A DNA stretch of 64,000 nucleotides from Cloacibacterium normanense (GCF_003860565.1 NZ_CP034157.1:2232001-2296000), one strand, 5' to 3'. Positions 53,205 through 62,076 are shown, numbered from the stretch's first letter. The notes: a model not told the origin generated them from the sequence alone. Numbers and translations are program-made.

Positions 53205-53786
53205 TTACCAATTGGCTACAATATCGTTAAAAATTTTATTGATAATCCTTTCGTTTACCAATTTCACTTGAGAAGTTTCTATGGCATTAATATCTAAATC
53301 ACTACTGAAAACCGCTTCGTCTGAATACGTTCTATCAAAACTTGCTTCTGGAAACTTACTGTTTTCGTAATGAACTTTTACCGTAATGGTGAGTTTATTT
53401 TGTGCTGCTTGAATATTTCCACCGTCTGTAGTAACTGGTGTAGAAATAGTGGTAGGCGAAATGCTGTAATCTGTAATTTCTCCTTCTATAAGAACATCAG
53501 GATTTTCCGTAGTCCCCTTTAAACCAGACCTTTGCAAAAATCTATTTTGAAGAGCAATAGAAAATTCTTGACTTAAATTAGCATTCACCAAAGCTGCATT
53601 ATTAGGAAAGTTCTTAATCTGAATCGTTTTTTCGTCGTGATTCAGAGAATTTCCTGTAAAATTATAAACTTCACATGAATTTAGACAAAAGAGAAAAGAC
53701 AAAAGAGAAAAGACAAAAATATTTTGCTTTTCAAAAACATTTATTTTTCCTAAGTAATTGCTCTTTATTCTTTGTTCTTTATTCAT
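53205..53786 (-). CDS. lptE: LptE family lipoprotein, with repeat-encoded signal peptide
   Basis: This 193-residue protein matches Bacteroidota LptE (DUF-type, LPS transport to the outer membrane with LptD): NSCEVYNFTGNSL at the mature start, AALVNANLSQEFSIALQNRF, LQRSGLKGT and GEITDYSISPTTI with a conserved TDGGNIQAAQNKLTITVKVH. The lipobox Cys is near residue 38, so the pre-Cys part is unusually long. Its N-terminal segment NKEQRIKSN and the core VFSLLSFLFC are encoded by purine-rich repeats of intergenic type. The gene lies 9 bp after the sigma-54 activator gene. Confidence 0.87.
   Translation of the reverse strand: MNKEQRIKSNYLGKINVFEKQNIFVFSLLSFLFCLNSCEVYNFTGNSLNHDEKTIQIKNFPNNAALVNANLSQEFSIALQNRFLQRSGLKGTTENPDVLIEGEITDYSISPTTISTPVTTDGGNIQAAQNKLTITVKVHYENSKFPEASFDRTYSDEAVFSSDLDINAIETSQVKLVNERIINKIFNDIVANW
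53683..53718. repeat. Perfect 14-bp tandem repeat within lptE
   Basis: AGACAAAAGAGAAA occurs twice in perfect tandem (53683-53696, 53697-53710) with a partial third copy. The unit length is not a multiple of three, so each copy is read in a different frame. Confidence 0.9.
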
Positions 53787-53795
53787 TATTCTATG

Positions 53796-55079
53796 TTAAT
53801 CTTCTAAATTATATTGTTTTATTTTTCTGTAAAGCGTTCTCTGAGAAATTCCCAATTCATCGGCAGCTTTATTTCTTCTGCCTTTGTGTTTTTCGAGGGC
53901 TTTTACAATTAAATCTCTCTCATTATTGATTAAGGAAAGAGACTCTTCTTTTGGTTCTTCTTCTAAATCTATATCTTCTACTCCATTTTCGTACTCCTCG
54001 GTATCATTGTAGAAATTAGGAGTTGGCGCAGCTGGTTGATCTTCGTAATACAAAATAGAACTTGTATTAACCGGTTGGGTTTCAGTTTTAAAAACTCTAC
54101 CAATTAAATCCTGTTCGTGATGTGAAAAACTTTGATTTCCTCTATTCTTAATCAGTTCCGAAGTTAAGGATTTTAAATCATTTAAATCATTTCTCATGTC
54201 AAAAAGAATTTTGTACATGATTTCTCTTTCTGAACCGAAATCCGCTCCTGAATTCCCTGAATTTCCACCTCTGGAAACCACAGCAGGAAGCTGAGCATTC
54301 ATCGGAATATATTCTGCTAATTTTGTTGAATTGATGGTTCTATTTTGTTCTACCACCGTCATTTGCTCCACTAAATTTCTCAGCTGACGAATATTTCCCG
54401 GGAAAGTATAATTTTCTAAATATTTAACGCCATCATCTGTCAATTGCAACTCTGGCATTCTGTATTTTTCGGCAAAATCAATAGCGAATTTTCTGAAAAG
54501 CAAATGAATATCTCCTTTTCTTTCTCTCAAAGGTGGCATATCAATCTGAACCGTATTGAGACGATAGTACAAATCTTCTCTGAATCTGCCATCTTCAATC
54601 GCTTTCATCATGTTCACATTAGTCGCAGCTACGATTCTCACATTGGTTTTTTGAACCTGAGAAGAACCCACTTTCATAAATTCTCCACTTTCTAAAACTC
54701 TGAGAAGTCTTACTTGAGTTTGCAAAGGCAATTCCCCAACTTCATCTAAGAAAATCGTTCCACCATCTGCTACTTCAAAGTATCCTTTTCTGGTAGAAGT
54801 AGCGCCTGTAAAAGCTCCTTTTTCGTGCCCAAAAAGCTCTGAATCTATGGTTCCTTCTGGAATTGCACCACAGTTTACCACAATATAGGGTTGATGTTTT
54901 CTGCGAGATTCGCTATGAATAATTTTCGGGATATGTTCTTTACCAACTCCAGATTCTCCGATAACCAAAACGGAAATATCTGTAGGCGCCACCTGAATTG
55001 CTTTTTCTATGGCACGGTTAAGTGCGGGAAAATTCCCTATAATTCCGAAACGGTTTTTTATGGATTGTAAGTCGCTCAT
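53796..55079 (-). CDS. Sigma-54-dependent transcriptional activator (no N-terminal sensor domain)
   Basis: This 427-residue AAA+ enhancer-binding protein opens RpoN promoters. The AAA+ domain starts almost at the N-terminus: Walker A GESGVGKE at residues 41-48, the sigma-54 contact loop GAFTGA at 88-93, Walker B TIFLDEVGELPL near 108-119 and an R-finger region FREDLYYRLNTVQ. A linker (about 260-380) precedes a Fis-type HTH (KGRRNKAADELGISQRTLYR). No receiver, GAF or PAS domain precedes the AAA+ part, so activity may be set by level or by a partner protein. miaB is 56 bp upstream on the same strand. Confidence 0.95.
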   Translation of the reverse strand: MSDLQSIKNRFGIIGNFPALNRAIEKAIQVAPTDISVLVIGESGVGKEHIPKIIHSESRRKHQPYIVVNCGAIPEGTIDSELFGHEKGAFTGATSTRKGYFEVADGGTIFLDEVGELPLQTQVRLLRVLESGEFMKVGSSQVQKTNVRIVAATNVNMMKAIEDGRFREDLYYRLNTVQIDMPPLRERKGDIHLLFRKFAIDFAEKYRMPELQLTDDGVKYLENYTFPGNIRQLRNLVEQMTVVEQNRTINSTKLAEYIPMNAQLPAVVSRGGNSGNSGADFGSEREIMYKILFDMRNDLNDLKSLTSELIKNRGNQSFSHHEQDLIGRVFKTETQPVNTSSILYYEDQPAAPTPNFYNDTEEYENGVEDIDLEEEPKEESLSLINNERDLIVKALEKHKGRRNKAADELGISQRTLYRKIKQYNLED

Positions 55080-55135
55080 AATTTTGAGTTTGTGGTTTAG
55101 TGTTTTTAAAAATTTTAGAAAACTTTACGATTTCC

Positions 55136-56569
55136 TTAAATCGCTTTCCCCAAAAGTGTGCCTTGAGTGCTGTCATGAACAAAAACAGTCACAAAGTCAC
55201 CAATATTGTGTCCTTCTACTTTATCAAAAACTACTACTGCATTCTGAGAAGTTCTTCCTTTCCATTGATTTTTATCTTTTTTAGATTCTCCTTCAATTAG
55301 AACTTCGTAGTTTTTGCCAACGTAAGATTTCATTCTTTTTCTGGATAGTTCTCCTTGTAACGCAATGATTTCGGCTAATCTTCTTTGCTTCACATCTGCA
55401 GGAACATCATCTTCCATTTTTTTATGAGCTGGAGTTCCTGGTCTTTCAGAATACGCAAACATATAACCGTAATCGTATTCTACTTGTCTCATTAAATCAA
55501 GAGTTAATTGATGATCTTCTTCGGTTTCGCCACAGAAACCAGCAATCATATCTTGAGAAAAAGCAATTTCTGGAACTATTTCCTTCGCTTTTTTAATCAA
55601 ATCTAAATATTCCTGACGCGTATGTTGACGATTCATTTTTTGTAAAATTCTGTCACTTCCACTTTGTACAGGAAGGTGAATGTATTTACAAACGTTATCG
55701 TATTTAGCAATCACACGGAAAACCTCTTCCGTCATTTCGTGCGGATTAGAAGTAGAAAAACGAATTCTCATTGCAGGAACTGCTTTTGCTACCATTTCTA
55801 ACAATTGAGCAAAATTTACCGCAGTTGCTTTTTGCATTTCCGAAGCTTTATCAAAATCTTTTTTAGGACCTCCTCCATACCAAAGATATGAGTCCACATT
55901 TTGCCCAAGAAGCGTAATTTCTTTGTAACCATTTTCAGCCAAAGCTTTGCATTCTTCAATAATAGAATGCGGATCACGACTTCTTTCTCTACCTCTGGTA
56001 AAAGGAACTACGCAAAAGGTACACATATTATCACAACCTCTGGTAATGGTTACGAATGCGGTAACACCATTTCCACCCAAACGAACTGGATTAATATCTG
56101 CGTACGTTTCTTCTTTAGATAAAATAACATTGATGGCATCTCTTCCGTCTTCTGTTTCTTTTAATAAATTTGGTAAATCTCTGTAAGCATCTGGACCAAC
56201 TACTAAGTCTACCAATTGTTCTTCTTCTAAAAATTTAGTTTTAAGACGTTCTGCCATACAACCAAGAACACCAACAGTAAGGTTAGGCCTTTCTTTTTTC
56301 AAATTTTTGAATTGTGAAAGTCGCATTCTCACCGTTTGTTCTGCTCTTTCTCTGATAGAGCAAGTATTCAGCAAAATTAAATCTGCTTCTTCTACTTTCA
56401 TGGTGGTATTATAACCTTGTTCGTTAAGAATAGAGGCTACGATTTCTGAGTCTGAGAAGTTCATTTGGCAACCGTAACTTTCTAAAAACAATTTTTTAGA
56501 ATTTTCTGGTTTTTCAGCAATAGCAAAAGCTTCGCCTTGTTTAGTTTCGTCTATATATTTTTCTTGCAC
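55136..56569 (-). CDS. miaB: tRNA-2-methylthio-N6-dimethylallyladenosine synthase MiaB
   Basis: This 477-residue radical SAM methylthiotransferase modifies A37 of tRNAs reading UNN codons. The N-terminal UPF0004 domain has three cluster cysteines (LESYGCQMNFSDSE, LLNTCSIRERAEQ, VGVLGCMAERL). The radical SAM motif is in TRGCDNMCTFCVVPFTRGRE near residue 175-195, and the C-terminus is a TRAM domain. The start codon is GTG at 56569. A TATCTTTG box lies 20 bp upstream. Confidence 0.96.
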   Translation of the reverse strand: MQEKYIDETKQGEAFAIAEKPENSKKLFLESYGCQMNFSDSEIVASILNEQGYNTTMKVEEADLILLNTCSIRERAEQTVRMRLSQFKNLKKERPNLTVGVLGCMAERLKTKFLEEEQLVDLVVGPDAYRDLPNLLKETEDGRDAINVILSKEETYADINPVRLGGNGVTAFVTITRGCDNMCTFCVVPFTRGRERSRDPHSIIEECKALAENGYKEITLLGQNVDSYLWYGGGPKKDFDKASEMQKATAVNFAQLLEMVAKAVPAMRIRFSTSNPHEMTEEVFRVIAKYDNVCKYIHLPVQSGSDRILQKMNRQHTRQEYLDLIKKAKEIVPEIAFSQDMIAGFCGETEEDHQLTLDLMRQVEYDYGYMFAYSERPGTPAHKKMEDDVPADVKQRRLAEIIALQGELSRKRMKSYVGKNYEVLIEGESKKDKNQWKGRTSQNAVVVFDKVEGHNIGDFVTVFVHDSTQGTLLGKAI

Positions 56570-56588
56570 TTTTCAAATATTTTGAGTG

Positions 56589-56596
56589 CAAAGATA
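56589..56596 (-). promoter_or_regulatory. Putative -7 box (TATCTTTG) for miaB
   Basis: The minus strand reads TATCTTTG 19-20 bp before the GTG start of miaB. No -33 TTG was found at the usual distance. Confidence 0.4.
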
Positions 56597-56617
56597 AGGA
56601 AAAATTGTGACAGAATG

Positions 56618-57331
56618 TCAGTCGAAATTTACACTAAATGGAATTTTATATCTCTGTCTTACAGGATTACCATATACTTTAGCAGGCTCCCATTTCTTTT
56701 TGACATGTTTTAATGCATAAACAAATCTATCATCAAATTCTTTCAAACCAGAACTCTTTTCTACTGCAACATCTGTTACCGAACCATCTACATCTACAAC
56801 AAATTTTATAATAACTGTTATTTTACCTCTTCCATTAAACCCACTTAAGTCTACTTTTTTAGCCACCTCATCTCTAAATGAACTTAATCCATTAGGAGGG
56901 AAATCAGCATCTGCATTTAATTTTTTAGGATCATAACCTTCTTTGTAATTATCAAACAAATCATCAGGAAAAAAAGCAAACAAACTTCTTGCGGTAATAT
57001 TATTACTATCTTTTTGAACTGGAGTCCAATTTTTCAATTCAGGCAAAATTTGATCTAACAAATCACTTGCACATTTATTAACATTATATACATTTGGAGA
57101 GTTTTCTATTTTTTTAAACTCTCCTTCGTTGGTAACAATAAATTCTTGATGATATAGAGCTTCCTTCTTGTCACAAGGCGCTAGTTTTTTTTCTATAATC
57201 ACTTGATGTGCTTCTTTATAGAAATTTACAAATCCTCCTTTATAAAATAAATCATTATTATAAAAAGGAATAGATTCTTGAGCTTTAAAAAAAGAAATAA
57301 AAAATAAAAAAATAAATGTAATAGTTCTCAT
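56618..57331 (-). CDS. Energy transducer TonB-like secreted protein
   Basis: This 237-residue protein has a signal-like N-terminus (ITFIFLFFISFFKAQ) and a C-terminal TonB-type domain (about 165-235): GFNGRGKITVIIKFVVDVDG followed by SVTDVAVEKSSGLKEFDDRF and WEPAKVYGNPVRQRYKIPF. The middle region (about 60-150) is not recognised. It lacks the Pro-rich spacer of classical TonB, so it may not span the periplasm; it could be a soluble TonB-domain protein common in Bacteroidota. Preceded by a TATCTTTG box. Confidence 0.82.
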   Translation of the reverse strand: MRTITFIFLFFISFFKAQESIPFYNNDLFYKGGFVNFYKEAHQVIIEKKLAPCDKKEALYHQEFIVTNEGEFKKIENSPNVYNVNKCASDLLDQILPELKNWTPVQKDSNNITARSLFAFFPDDLFDNYKEGYDPKKLNADADFPPNGLSSFRDEVAKKVDLSGFNGRGKITVIIKFVVDVDGSVTDVAVEKSSGLKEFDDRFVYALKHVKKKWEPAKVYGNPVRQRYKIPFSVNFD

Positions 57332-57350
57332 GTTTATTAGTTTTGTGCTT

Positions 57351-57358
57351 CAAAGATA
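57351..57358 (-). promoter_or_regulatory. Putative -7 box (TATCTTTG) for the TonB-like gene
   Basis: The minus strand reads TATCTTTG 20 bp before the ATG at 57331, right next to the terminator of the preceding gene. Confidence 0.4.
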
Positions 57359-57363
57359 AATAA

Positions 57364-57390
57364 AAAAGTCGCTTGAGAAAAGCGACTTTT
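57364..57390 (-). terminator. Terminator after the 162-residue secreted protein gene
   Basis: Arms AAAAGTCGCTT and AAGCGACTTTT (11 bp, loop GAGAA) are followed on the minus strand by TTTTTT. It lies 6 bp past the stop at 57396. Confidence 0.88.
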
Positions 57391-57395
57391 ATTTT

Positions 57396-57884
57396 TTACA
57401 TATCGAATAAATCTGTCCTGAAATTGACTTTCAGTCTTATTTTAGAATCTACTTTTGCGCCATCGCAAGTTGCAGGCAACCATTTTTGATTCATGGCTTT
57501 TACCGCATTCTTAATGTCTGTTTGCAAAAGATTACTATTCGGAACTTCTGGTTTTAGTGCAAAATCCTTTAAATTCCCTTCTTTATCAATGTAGAAAATG
57601 AAATCAAAAGTTCCATTTACAGAATATAAATTGTTAGAAAGACTGGCTTTTAGATTTTTAAATAATTTGTCTTTAAAACCATTTTCCCCGCCAATATATT
57701 GCGCATAAGTAGCATTCGCACATTTTAGTCTATAAAATTCTAGCGGATTATTCATGTCTAATGAAATATCTGCTCTACCAAATTCTTTAGAATTTTCTGT
57801 AATATCATTGTCTTCTACCAAATATTGTGCACTCACAAAACCGAAAGAAAACGTCATCATCACTAATAATAAAAACTTTTTCAT
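57396..57884 (-). CDS. Secreted protein with TonB-like C-terminal pattern
   Basis: This 162-residue protein has a signal peptide (FLLLVMMTFSFGFVSAQ) and a C-terminal half resembling a degenerate TonB domain: NGTFDFIFYIDKEGNLKDFA, then DIKNAVKAMNQKWLPATCDG and KIRLKVNFRTDLF. It has two cysteines (about residues 54 and 139). It is flanked by terminators on both sides and seems to be a single-gene unit next to the larger TonB-like gene. Function unknown. Confidence 0.7.
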   Translation of the reverse strand: MKKFLLLVMMTFSFGFVSAQYLVEDNDITENSKEFGRADISLDMNNPLEFYRLKCANATYAQYIGGENGFKDKLFKNLKASLSNNLYSVNGTFDFIFYIDKEGNLKDFALKPEVPNSNLLQTDIKNAVKAMNQKWLPATCDGAKVDSKIRLKVNFRTDLFDM

Positions 57885-57916
57885 GTCTTAAAATTTGATA
57901 GTAAATTTACAAAAAA

Positions 57917-57939
57917 AGGTTGTAAACGAATTACAACCT
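57917..57939 (-). terminator. Terminator after lysA
   Basis: Arms AGGTTGTAA and TTACAACCT (9 bp, 5-nt loop) run on the minus strand into TTTTTTT. It lies 13 bp past the lysA stop. Confidence 0.85.
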
Positions 57940-57951
57940 CTGATTTAAAAT

Positions 57952-59151
57952 TTATAAAACTTCGATTTGATTTTTCAATAAATCATCGAATTCTTCTCTT
58001 TTTCTGATGAGATGCGCTTTTCCATCTAAGAATAAAACTTCGGCTGGTTTCAATCTAGAATTGAAATTAGAACTCATTTCGAAACCATAAGCTCCTGCAT
58101 TTCTGAAGACTAAAATATCTCCTTCTCTAACTTCGTGTAATTTTCTGTCCCAAGCAAACGTATCGGTTTCACAGATATTTCCCACAACCGTATAAATTCT
58201 TTCAGTTCCTTTAGGATTGGTTAGATTTTCAATGACGTGATATGAATCATAGAACATCGGTCTGATTAAATGGTTAAATCCAGAATTTACGCCTACAAAA
58301 ACGGTAGCAGTAGTTTGTTTAATCACGTTAGATTTTACCAAAAAATGTCCAGATTTAGAAACCAAATACTTCCCTGGTTCAAACCACAATTCAAATTCTT
58401 TTCCAGTTTCTTTTTTGAACTGAGCCACTGCTTTTTCTACTTTTTTACCTAATGCTTTCACATCAGTTTCTAATTCACCTTTTTGGTAAGGAACTTTGAA
58501 ACCGCTTCCCATATCAATATATTTAAGATTAGGGAAACTTTCTGAAAGTTCAAACATAATTTCTAAACCTTGCAAGAAAACTTCTGGGTCTTTAATCTCG
58601 CTACCAGTATGCATGTGCAAACCTTCAATATTAAGATTAGTAGATTTCATCACGCGTTCTATATGACGCATTTGGTGAATAGAAATTCCAAATTTAGAAT
58701 CAATGTGTCCTGTAGAAATTTTATAATTTCCTCCTGCAAAAATATGTGGATTAATTCTTAGAAAAACTGGGTAAGAATCACCATATTTAGTCCCGAATTG
58801 CTCTAAAATAGAGATGTTATCAATATTAATATGAACGTTTAGAGCCATCGCTTCTTCTATTTCGGCAAGGTCTACACAATTGGGCGTAAATAAAATTCTC
58901 TCTGCCGAAAAACCAGCTTTCAAGCCTAATTTTACTTCGTTTATAGAAACACAATCAAGATTCGCTCCTAATTTTTCTACATATTTTAGGATGTTGATAT
59001 TGGTGAGTGATTTACAAGCGTAGAAAAACTTAGTGCTCTCTGCAAAAGAAGTGGTGAGTTTCTCGTACTGAGATTTTATAGAATCGGCGTCATAAACATA
59101 AACCGGCGTTCCGAATTCTTCTGCAATCTGAAGCAAATCTTGATTTGTCAT
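57952..59151 (-). CDS. lysA: Diaminopimelate decarboxylase
   Basis: This 399-residue PLP enzyme makes lysine from meso-diaminopimelate. The PLP lysine is in KFFYACKSLTNINIL near residue 47. Other features are GHIDSKFGISIHQM near 145, GLHMHTGSEIKDP near 175, MGSGFKVPYQKGEL near 215, WFEPGKYLV near 255 and the active-site Cys in VGNICETDTFAWDR near 335. The final GAYGFEMSSNFNSRLKPAEV is characteristic. Length is normal. Confidence 0.96.
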   Translation of the reverse strand: MTNQDLLQIAEEFGTPVYVYDADSIKSQYEKLTTSFAESTKFFYACKSLTNINILKYVEKLGANLDCVSINEVKLGLKAGFSAERILFTPNCVDLAEIEEAMALNVHINIDNISILEQFGTKYGDSYPVFLRINPHIFAGGNYKISTGHIDSKFGISIHQMRHIERVMKSTNLNIEGLHMHTGSEIKDPEVFLQGLEIMFELSESFPNLKYIDMGSGFKVPYQKGELETDVKALGKKVEKAVAQFKKETGKEFELWFEPGKYLVSKSGHFLVKSNVIKQTTATVFVGVNSGFNHLIRPMFYDSYHVIENLTNPKGTERIYTVVGNICETDTFAWDRKLHEVREGDILVFRNAGAYGFEMSSNFNSRLKPAEVLFLDGKAHLIRKREEFDDLLKNQIEVL

Positions 59152-59167
59152 AATAAAAATTTTACTG

Positions 59168-59175
59168 CAAAAATA
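59168..59175 (-). promoter_or_regulatory. Putative -7 box (TATTTTTG) for lysA
   Basis: The minus strand reads TATTTTTG 17 bp before the lysA ATG. No clear -33 element. Confidence 0.4.
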
Positions 59176-59249
59176 TAAATTTTAGATTTTAAAACCAAAC
59201 AATAATTTTATTTAGTAAAAATTATCTATTTAGAGTCTATTTTTTAGAT

Positions 59250-60470
59250 TTATTTAGGTAATTTTTCTATTTTATACTCGTTTTTTAGTAAAGATAGTTT
59301 TAAATCGTTGATGATTTCTGGCGAAACTTTCTTCACTTCTATCTGCAATTTATTTAATTTCTTCCTAGATTGAATCTGATGGAACAATTCATAATACCCA
59401 AATGAAATCAATTTTCCTTCTTCTATAATGAGAAAAGATTTTTCACCAAGATTTCTGCCTTTTCCAATCCAAAGTTCATTTCTACCTTTCAGCGTAATGA
59501 GATCTTTCAGCGTTTTATAATCGCTAAGCGATTCATTTTCGGTGATATAATGCTTCACTTTACTGCCTTGAGAAAAATTTTTGAATTTCAATAATGGCTT
59601 TTCTGAGTGATTAGAGTTTTTTTCAACCTTAAATTTTCCATCAATGTAGAACAAACCGTAAGGTAAAAACTGCTTCTTCGATTTATTCTGATTCAGCAAA
59701 ATCAATCTCGCAATCGTATCTGTTCCAGTAAGTTCGTAATTAATTTGCGTTACTTCTTCCTGAATGCTTTGCCATTTAACAGATTTAGAATTGAATAATT
59801 TTTTAGAAACTCTAAAAATATCATCCACATAATCTTCAAAAAGAATTGCTCCAGAAGCATTTTGAAAATACACAAAACCTTTCTCCGAAGGTAAATCTTG
59901 CGTAAGTTCTTTTATTTTGTTGATATAAGATTTTGCGTTGCTTTCTTCGTGATGTTGCTGAATAATTTCGTGGCTGTTGTCTTTGGTTTTTAACAATTTA
60001 AAAAGTTCCAAAGTAGCTCTCGCATCACCAGAAGCTCTGTGTTCATCAACCAAAGGAATTCCGATAGATTTACATAATTTCCCCAGAGAATAACTTTTTT
60101 CATGAGGAATCAGTTTTTTCGTCAAAGGAATCGTGTCTAAAGTATTGATTTTAAAATCAAAACCTAACCTTTTAAAACTTTGACGAAGCATTCTGTAATC
60201 AAAATCTATATTGTGCCCTACTAAAATGGTTCCTTCTGTAATTTCTATGATTCTTTTCGCGATTTCATGAAATTTTGGGGCGGTTTTTACCATTTTTTGG
60301 GTAATTCCTGTCAGTTTTTGTACAAATGGAGATATATCACTTTCTGGATTAACAAGTGAAATAAATTGGTCTGTGATAACGTGGCCATCATATCTGAAAA
60401 TCGCAATTTCTATAATGCTTTCTTTTCTATAAGGCGCTCCGTTTCCTTCTATGTCTATTATGGTATACAA
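59250..60470 (-). CDS. DnaQ-like 3'-5' exonuclease fused to a degenerate GIY-YIG (UvrC-type) domain
   Basis: Residues 1-165 form a DEDDh exonuclease: the D-x-E motif in TIIDIEGNG at the N-terminus, GHNIDFDYRMLRQSFKRLGF near 95-115, and H/D in EHRASGDARATLELF near 145. Residues about 195-290 align with the GIY-YIG nuclease of UvrC and the following LTGSELEALLLE stretch (here INYELTGTDTIARLILLNQ), but the Tyr-Gly pair and catalytic Arg seem lost (ILFEDYVDDIFRVSKKLF). The fusion resembles DnaQ-UvrC proteins. I choose TTG at 60470 (406 residues); a GTG at 60491 lies inside the -7 box. Confidence 0.85.
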   Translation of the reverse strand: MYTIIDIEGNGAPYRKESIIEIAIFRYDGHVITDQFISLVNPESDISPFVQKLTGITQKMVKTAPKFHEIAKRIIEITEGTILVGHNIDFDYRMLRQSFKRLGFDFKINTLDTIPLTKKLIPHEKSYSLGKLCKSIGIPLVDEHRASGDARATLELFKLLKTKDNSHEIIQQHHEESNAKSYINKIKELTQDLPSEKGFVYFQNASGAILFEDYVDDIFRVSKKLFNSKSVKWQSIQEEVTQINYELTGTDTIARLILLNQNKSKKQFLPYGLFYIDGKFKVEKNSNHSEKPLLKFKNFSQGSKVKHYITENESLSDYKTLKDLITLKGRNELWIGKGRNLGEKSFLIIEEGKLISFGYYELFHQIQSRKKLNKLQIEVKKVSPEIINDLKLSLLKNEYKIEKLPK

Positions 60471-60490
60471 AACGAAAAATAAATATCCCA

Positions 60491-60498
60491 CAAATTTA
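60491..60498 (-). promoter_or_regulatory. Putative -7 box (TAAATTTG) that sets the start of the DnaQ-like gene
   Basis: The minus strand reads TAAATTTG and overlaps the first base of the alternative GTG start, so the mRNA would start after it. The TTG at 60470 lies 20 bp downstream. Confidence 0.45.
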
Positions 60499-60540
60499 CG
60501 GTTTATAAATTGGTGGGATTTATAAAATTATAAGATTTTT

Positions 60541-62076
60541 TTACCTTCTCATCTTCAAACCAAACATTCCGAGGACAAATTTGGCGCCTTCTCTGGCTAA
60601 AGTTGTGGTGAATGTTCTTCCCGCTCTGGATTTCATGACTTGCTCGAACATTCCTGGTTCTTCTTTGGGTTGTCTTGCCGTAGATTTTTCTTGTGTTACT
60701 TCTTTTTCTACTTCCGCAGCTTGTTCCATGCGTTTCGCTAAAATTTCGTAGGCAGATTCTTTATCAACATCATTTTTATATTTTTTAACCAAATCAGAAG
60801 AATTAACCAAATCATCTATCTCTTCAGAAGTCAAAACATCCATTCTAGATTCTGGAGAAATCAAATAAGTATGAACCAACGGTGTTGGAATTCCCTTCTC
60901 GTCAAGCGCCGTGACGAAAGCTTCCCCAATTCCTAAATTCTGAATTAAATTGGCTGCGTCATAATATTCGGTAATAGGATAATTTTCTACTGCCTTATCA
61001 ATTTCTTTTCTGTCTTTTGCTGTGAAACCACGCAAAGCGTGCTGAATTTTAAGCCCTAACTGAGAAAGTACATTTTCTGGAACATCTCCCGGAATTTGAG
61101 TAATAAAATAAATTCCTACTCCTTTTGAACGGATGAGTTTCACCATCGTTTCTATCTGCGAAAGTAAAGCTTTACTCGCTTCATTGAAAATCAAATGCGC
61201 TTCGTCTATAAAAAGAACTAATTTTGGTTTTCCGCTGTCTCCTTCTTCTGGAAAAGTCATGTAAATTTCTGCAAAAAGCGAAAGCATAAATGTAGAAAAC
61301 AATTGTGGCTGGTTTTGAATATCTGCAACTCTCAAAACGTTTACCACGCCTTTTCCGCCTCTGGTTTGCAGTAAATCTTCTACATCAAAACTTGGTTCAC
61401 CGAAAAAACTCGTTGCTCCTTGTTGCTCCATCGCTACAATCGAACGAAGAATTGCACCTAAAGAAGCTGGAGAAATAGAACCATAATTATCTGCTAATTC
61501 TTTTTTACCTTCTGCGTTATCGGTTACATATTGCAAAACTTTCTTCAAATCATCTAAATCAATGAGCGGCAATGCTTTGTCATCTGCATATTTGAAAACG
61601 ATAGACATAATACTTGACTGCGTTTCATTCAATCCTAAAATTTTAGAAAGTAAAACTGGACCAAATTCTGTAACGGTAGCTCTCAGTTTCAAACCTTTTT
61701 CCGCAGAAATAGTCATGAGTTCTACTGGAAAAGATTGCGGTTGATATGGCAATTGCGTTTTTGAATATCTTTCGTTGATTTTATCATTTTGTTCGCCTTC
61801 CACTGCAATACCAGAAAGGTCACCTTTGATATCCATCACCAAAGTTGGAATACCTTTATGCGAAAGTTGTTCTACAAAAACTTGTAGCGTTTTGGTCTTT
61901 CCTGTACCTGTTGCTCCTGCAATCAGACCATGTCTATTGACTGTTTTTAGAGGAACGGTAACATCTACTTCAGTAATTACTTCTCCGTCTAACATTCCCT
62001 TTCCTAGAACGATATACTCTCCTTTTGGTTGATATCTAGAGTTAAGTTCTTCTATAAATTTTGATTTTTCTGCCAT
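60541..62076 (-). CDS. HerA-like helicase domain protein (DUF853)
   Basis: This 511-residue ATPase of the HerA/FtsK superfamily has Walker A GLIAGATGTGKTKTLQVF near residue 45, Walker B VLFIDEAHLIF near 290, the sensor-like IYFITQIPGDVPENVLSQLG near 328-347 and a C-terminal GRTFTTTLAREGAKFVLGMF characteristic of the DUF853 family. It probably acts on DNA or in defence or repair as a hexamer; the role is not established. I use the ATG at 62076 (MAEKSKF), since the longer frame begins at a TTG at 62094 with an untypical Lys run. Confidence 0.92.
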   Translation of the reverse strand: MAEKSKFIEELNSRYQPKGEYIVLGKGMLDGEVITEVDVTVPLKTVNRHGLIAGATGTGKTKTLQVFVEQLSHKGIPTLVMDIKGDLSGIAVEGEQNDKINERYSKTQLPYQPQSFPVELMTISAEKGLKLRATVTEFGPVLLSKILGLNETQSSIMSIVFKYADDKALPLIDLDDLKKVLQYVTDNAEGKKELADNYGSISPASLGAILRSIVAMEQQGATSFFGEPSFDVEDLLQTRGGKGVVNVLRVADIQNQPQLFSTFMLSLFAEIYMTFPEEGDSGKPKLVLFIDEAHLIFNEASKALLSQIETMVKLIRSKGVGIYFITQIPGDVPENVLSQLGLKIQHALRGFTAKDRKEIDKAVENYPITEYYDAANLIQNLGIGEAFVTALDEKGIPTPLVHTYLISPESRMDVLTSEEIDDLVNSSDLVKKYKNDVDKESAYEILAKRMEQAAEVEKEVTQEKSTARQPKEEPGMFEQVMKSRAGRTFTTTLAREGAKFVLGMFGLKMRR

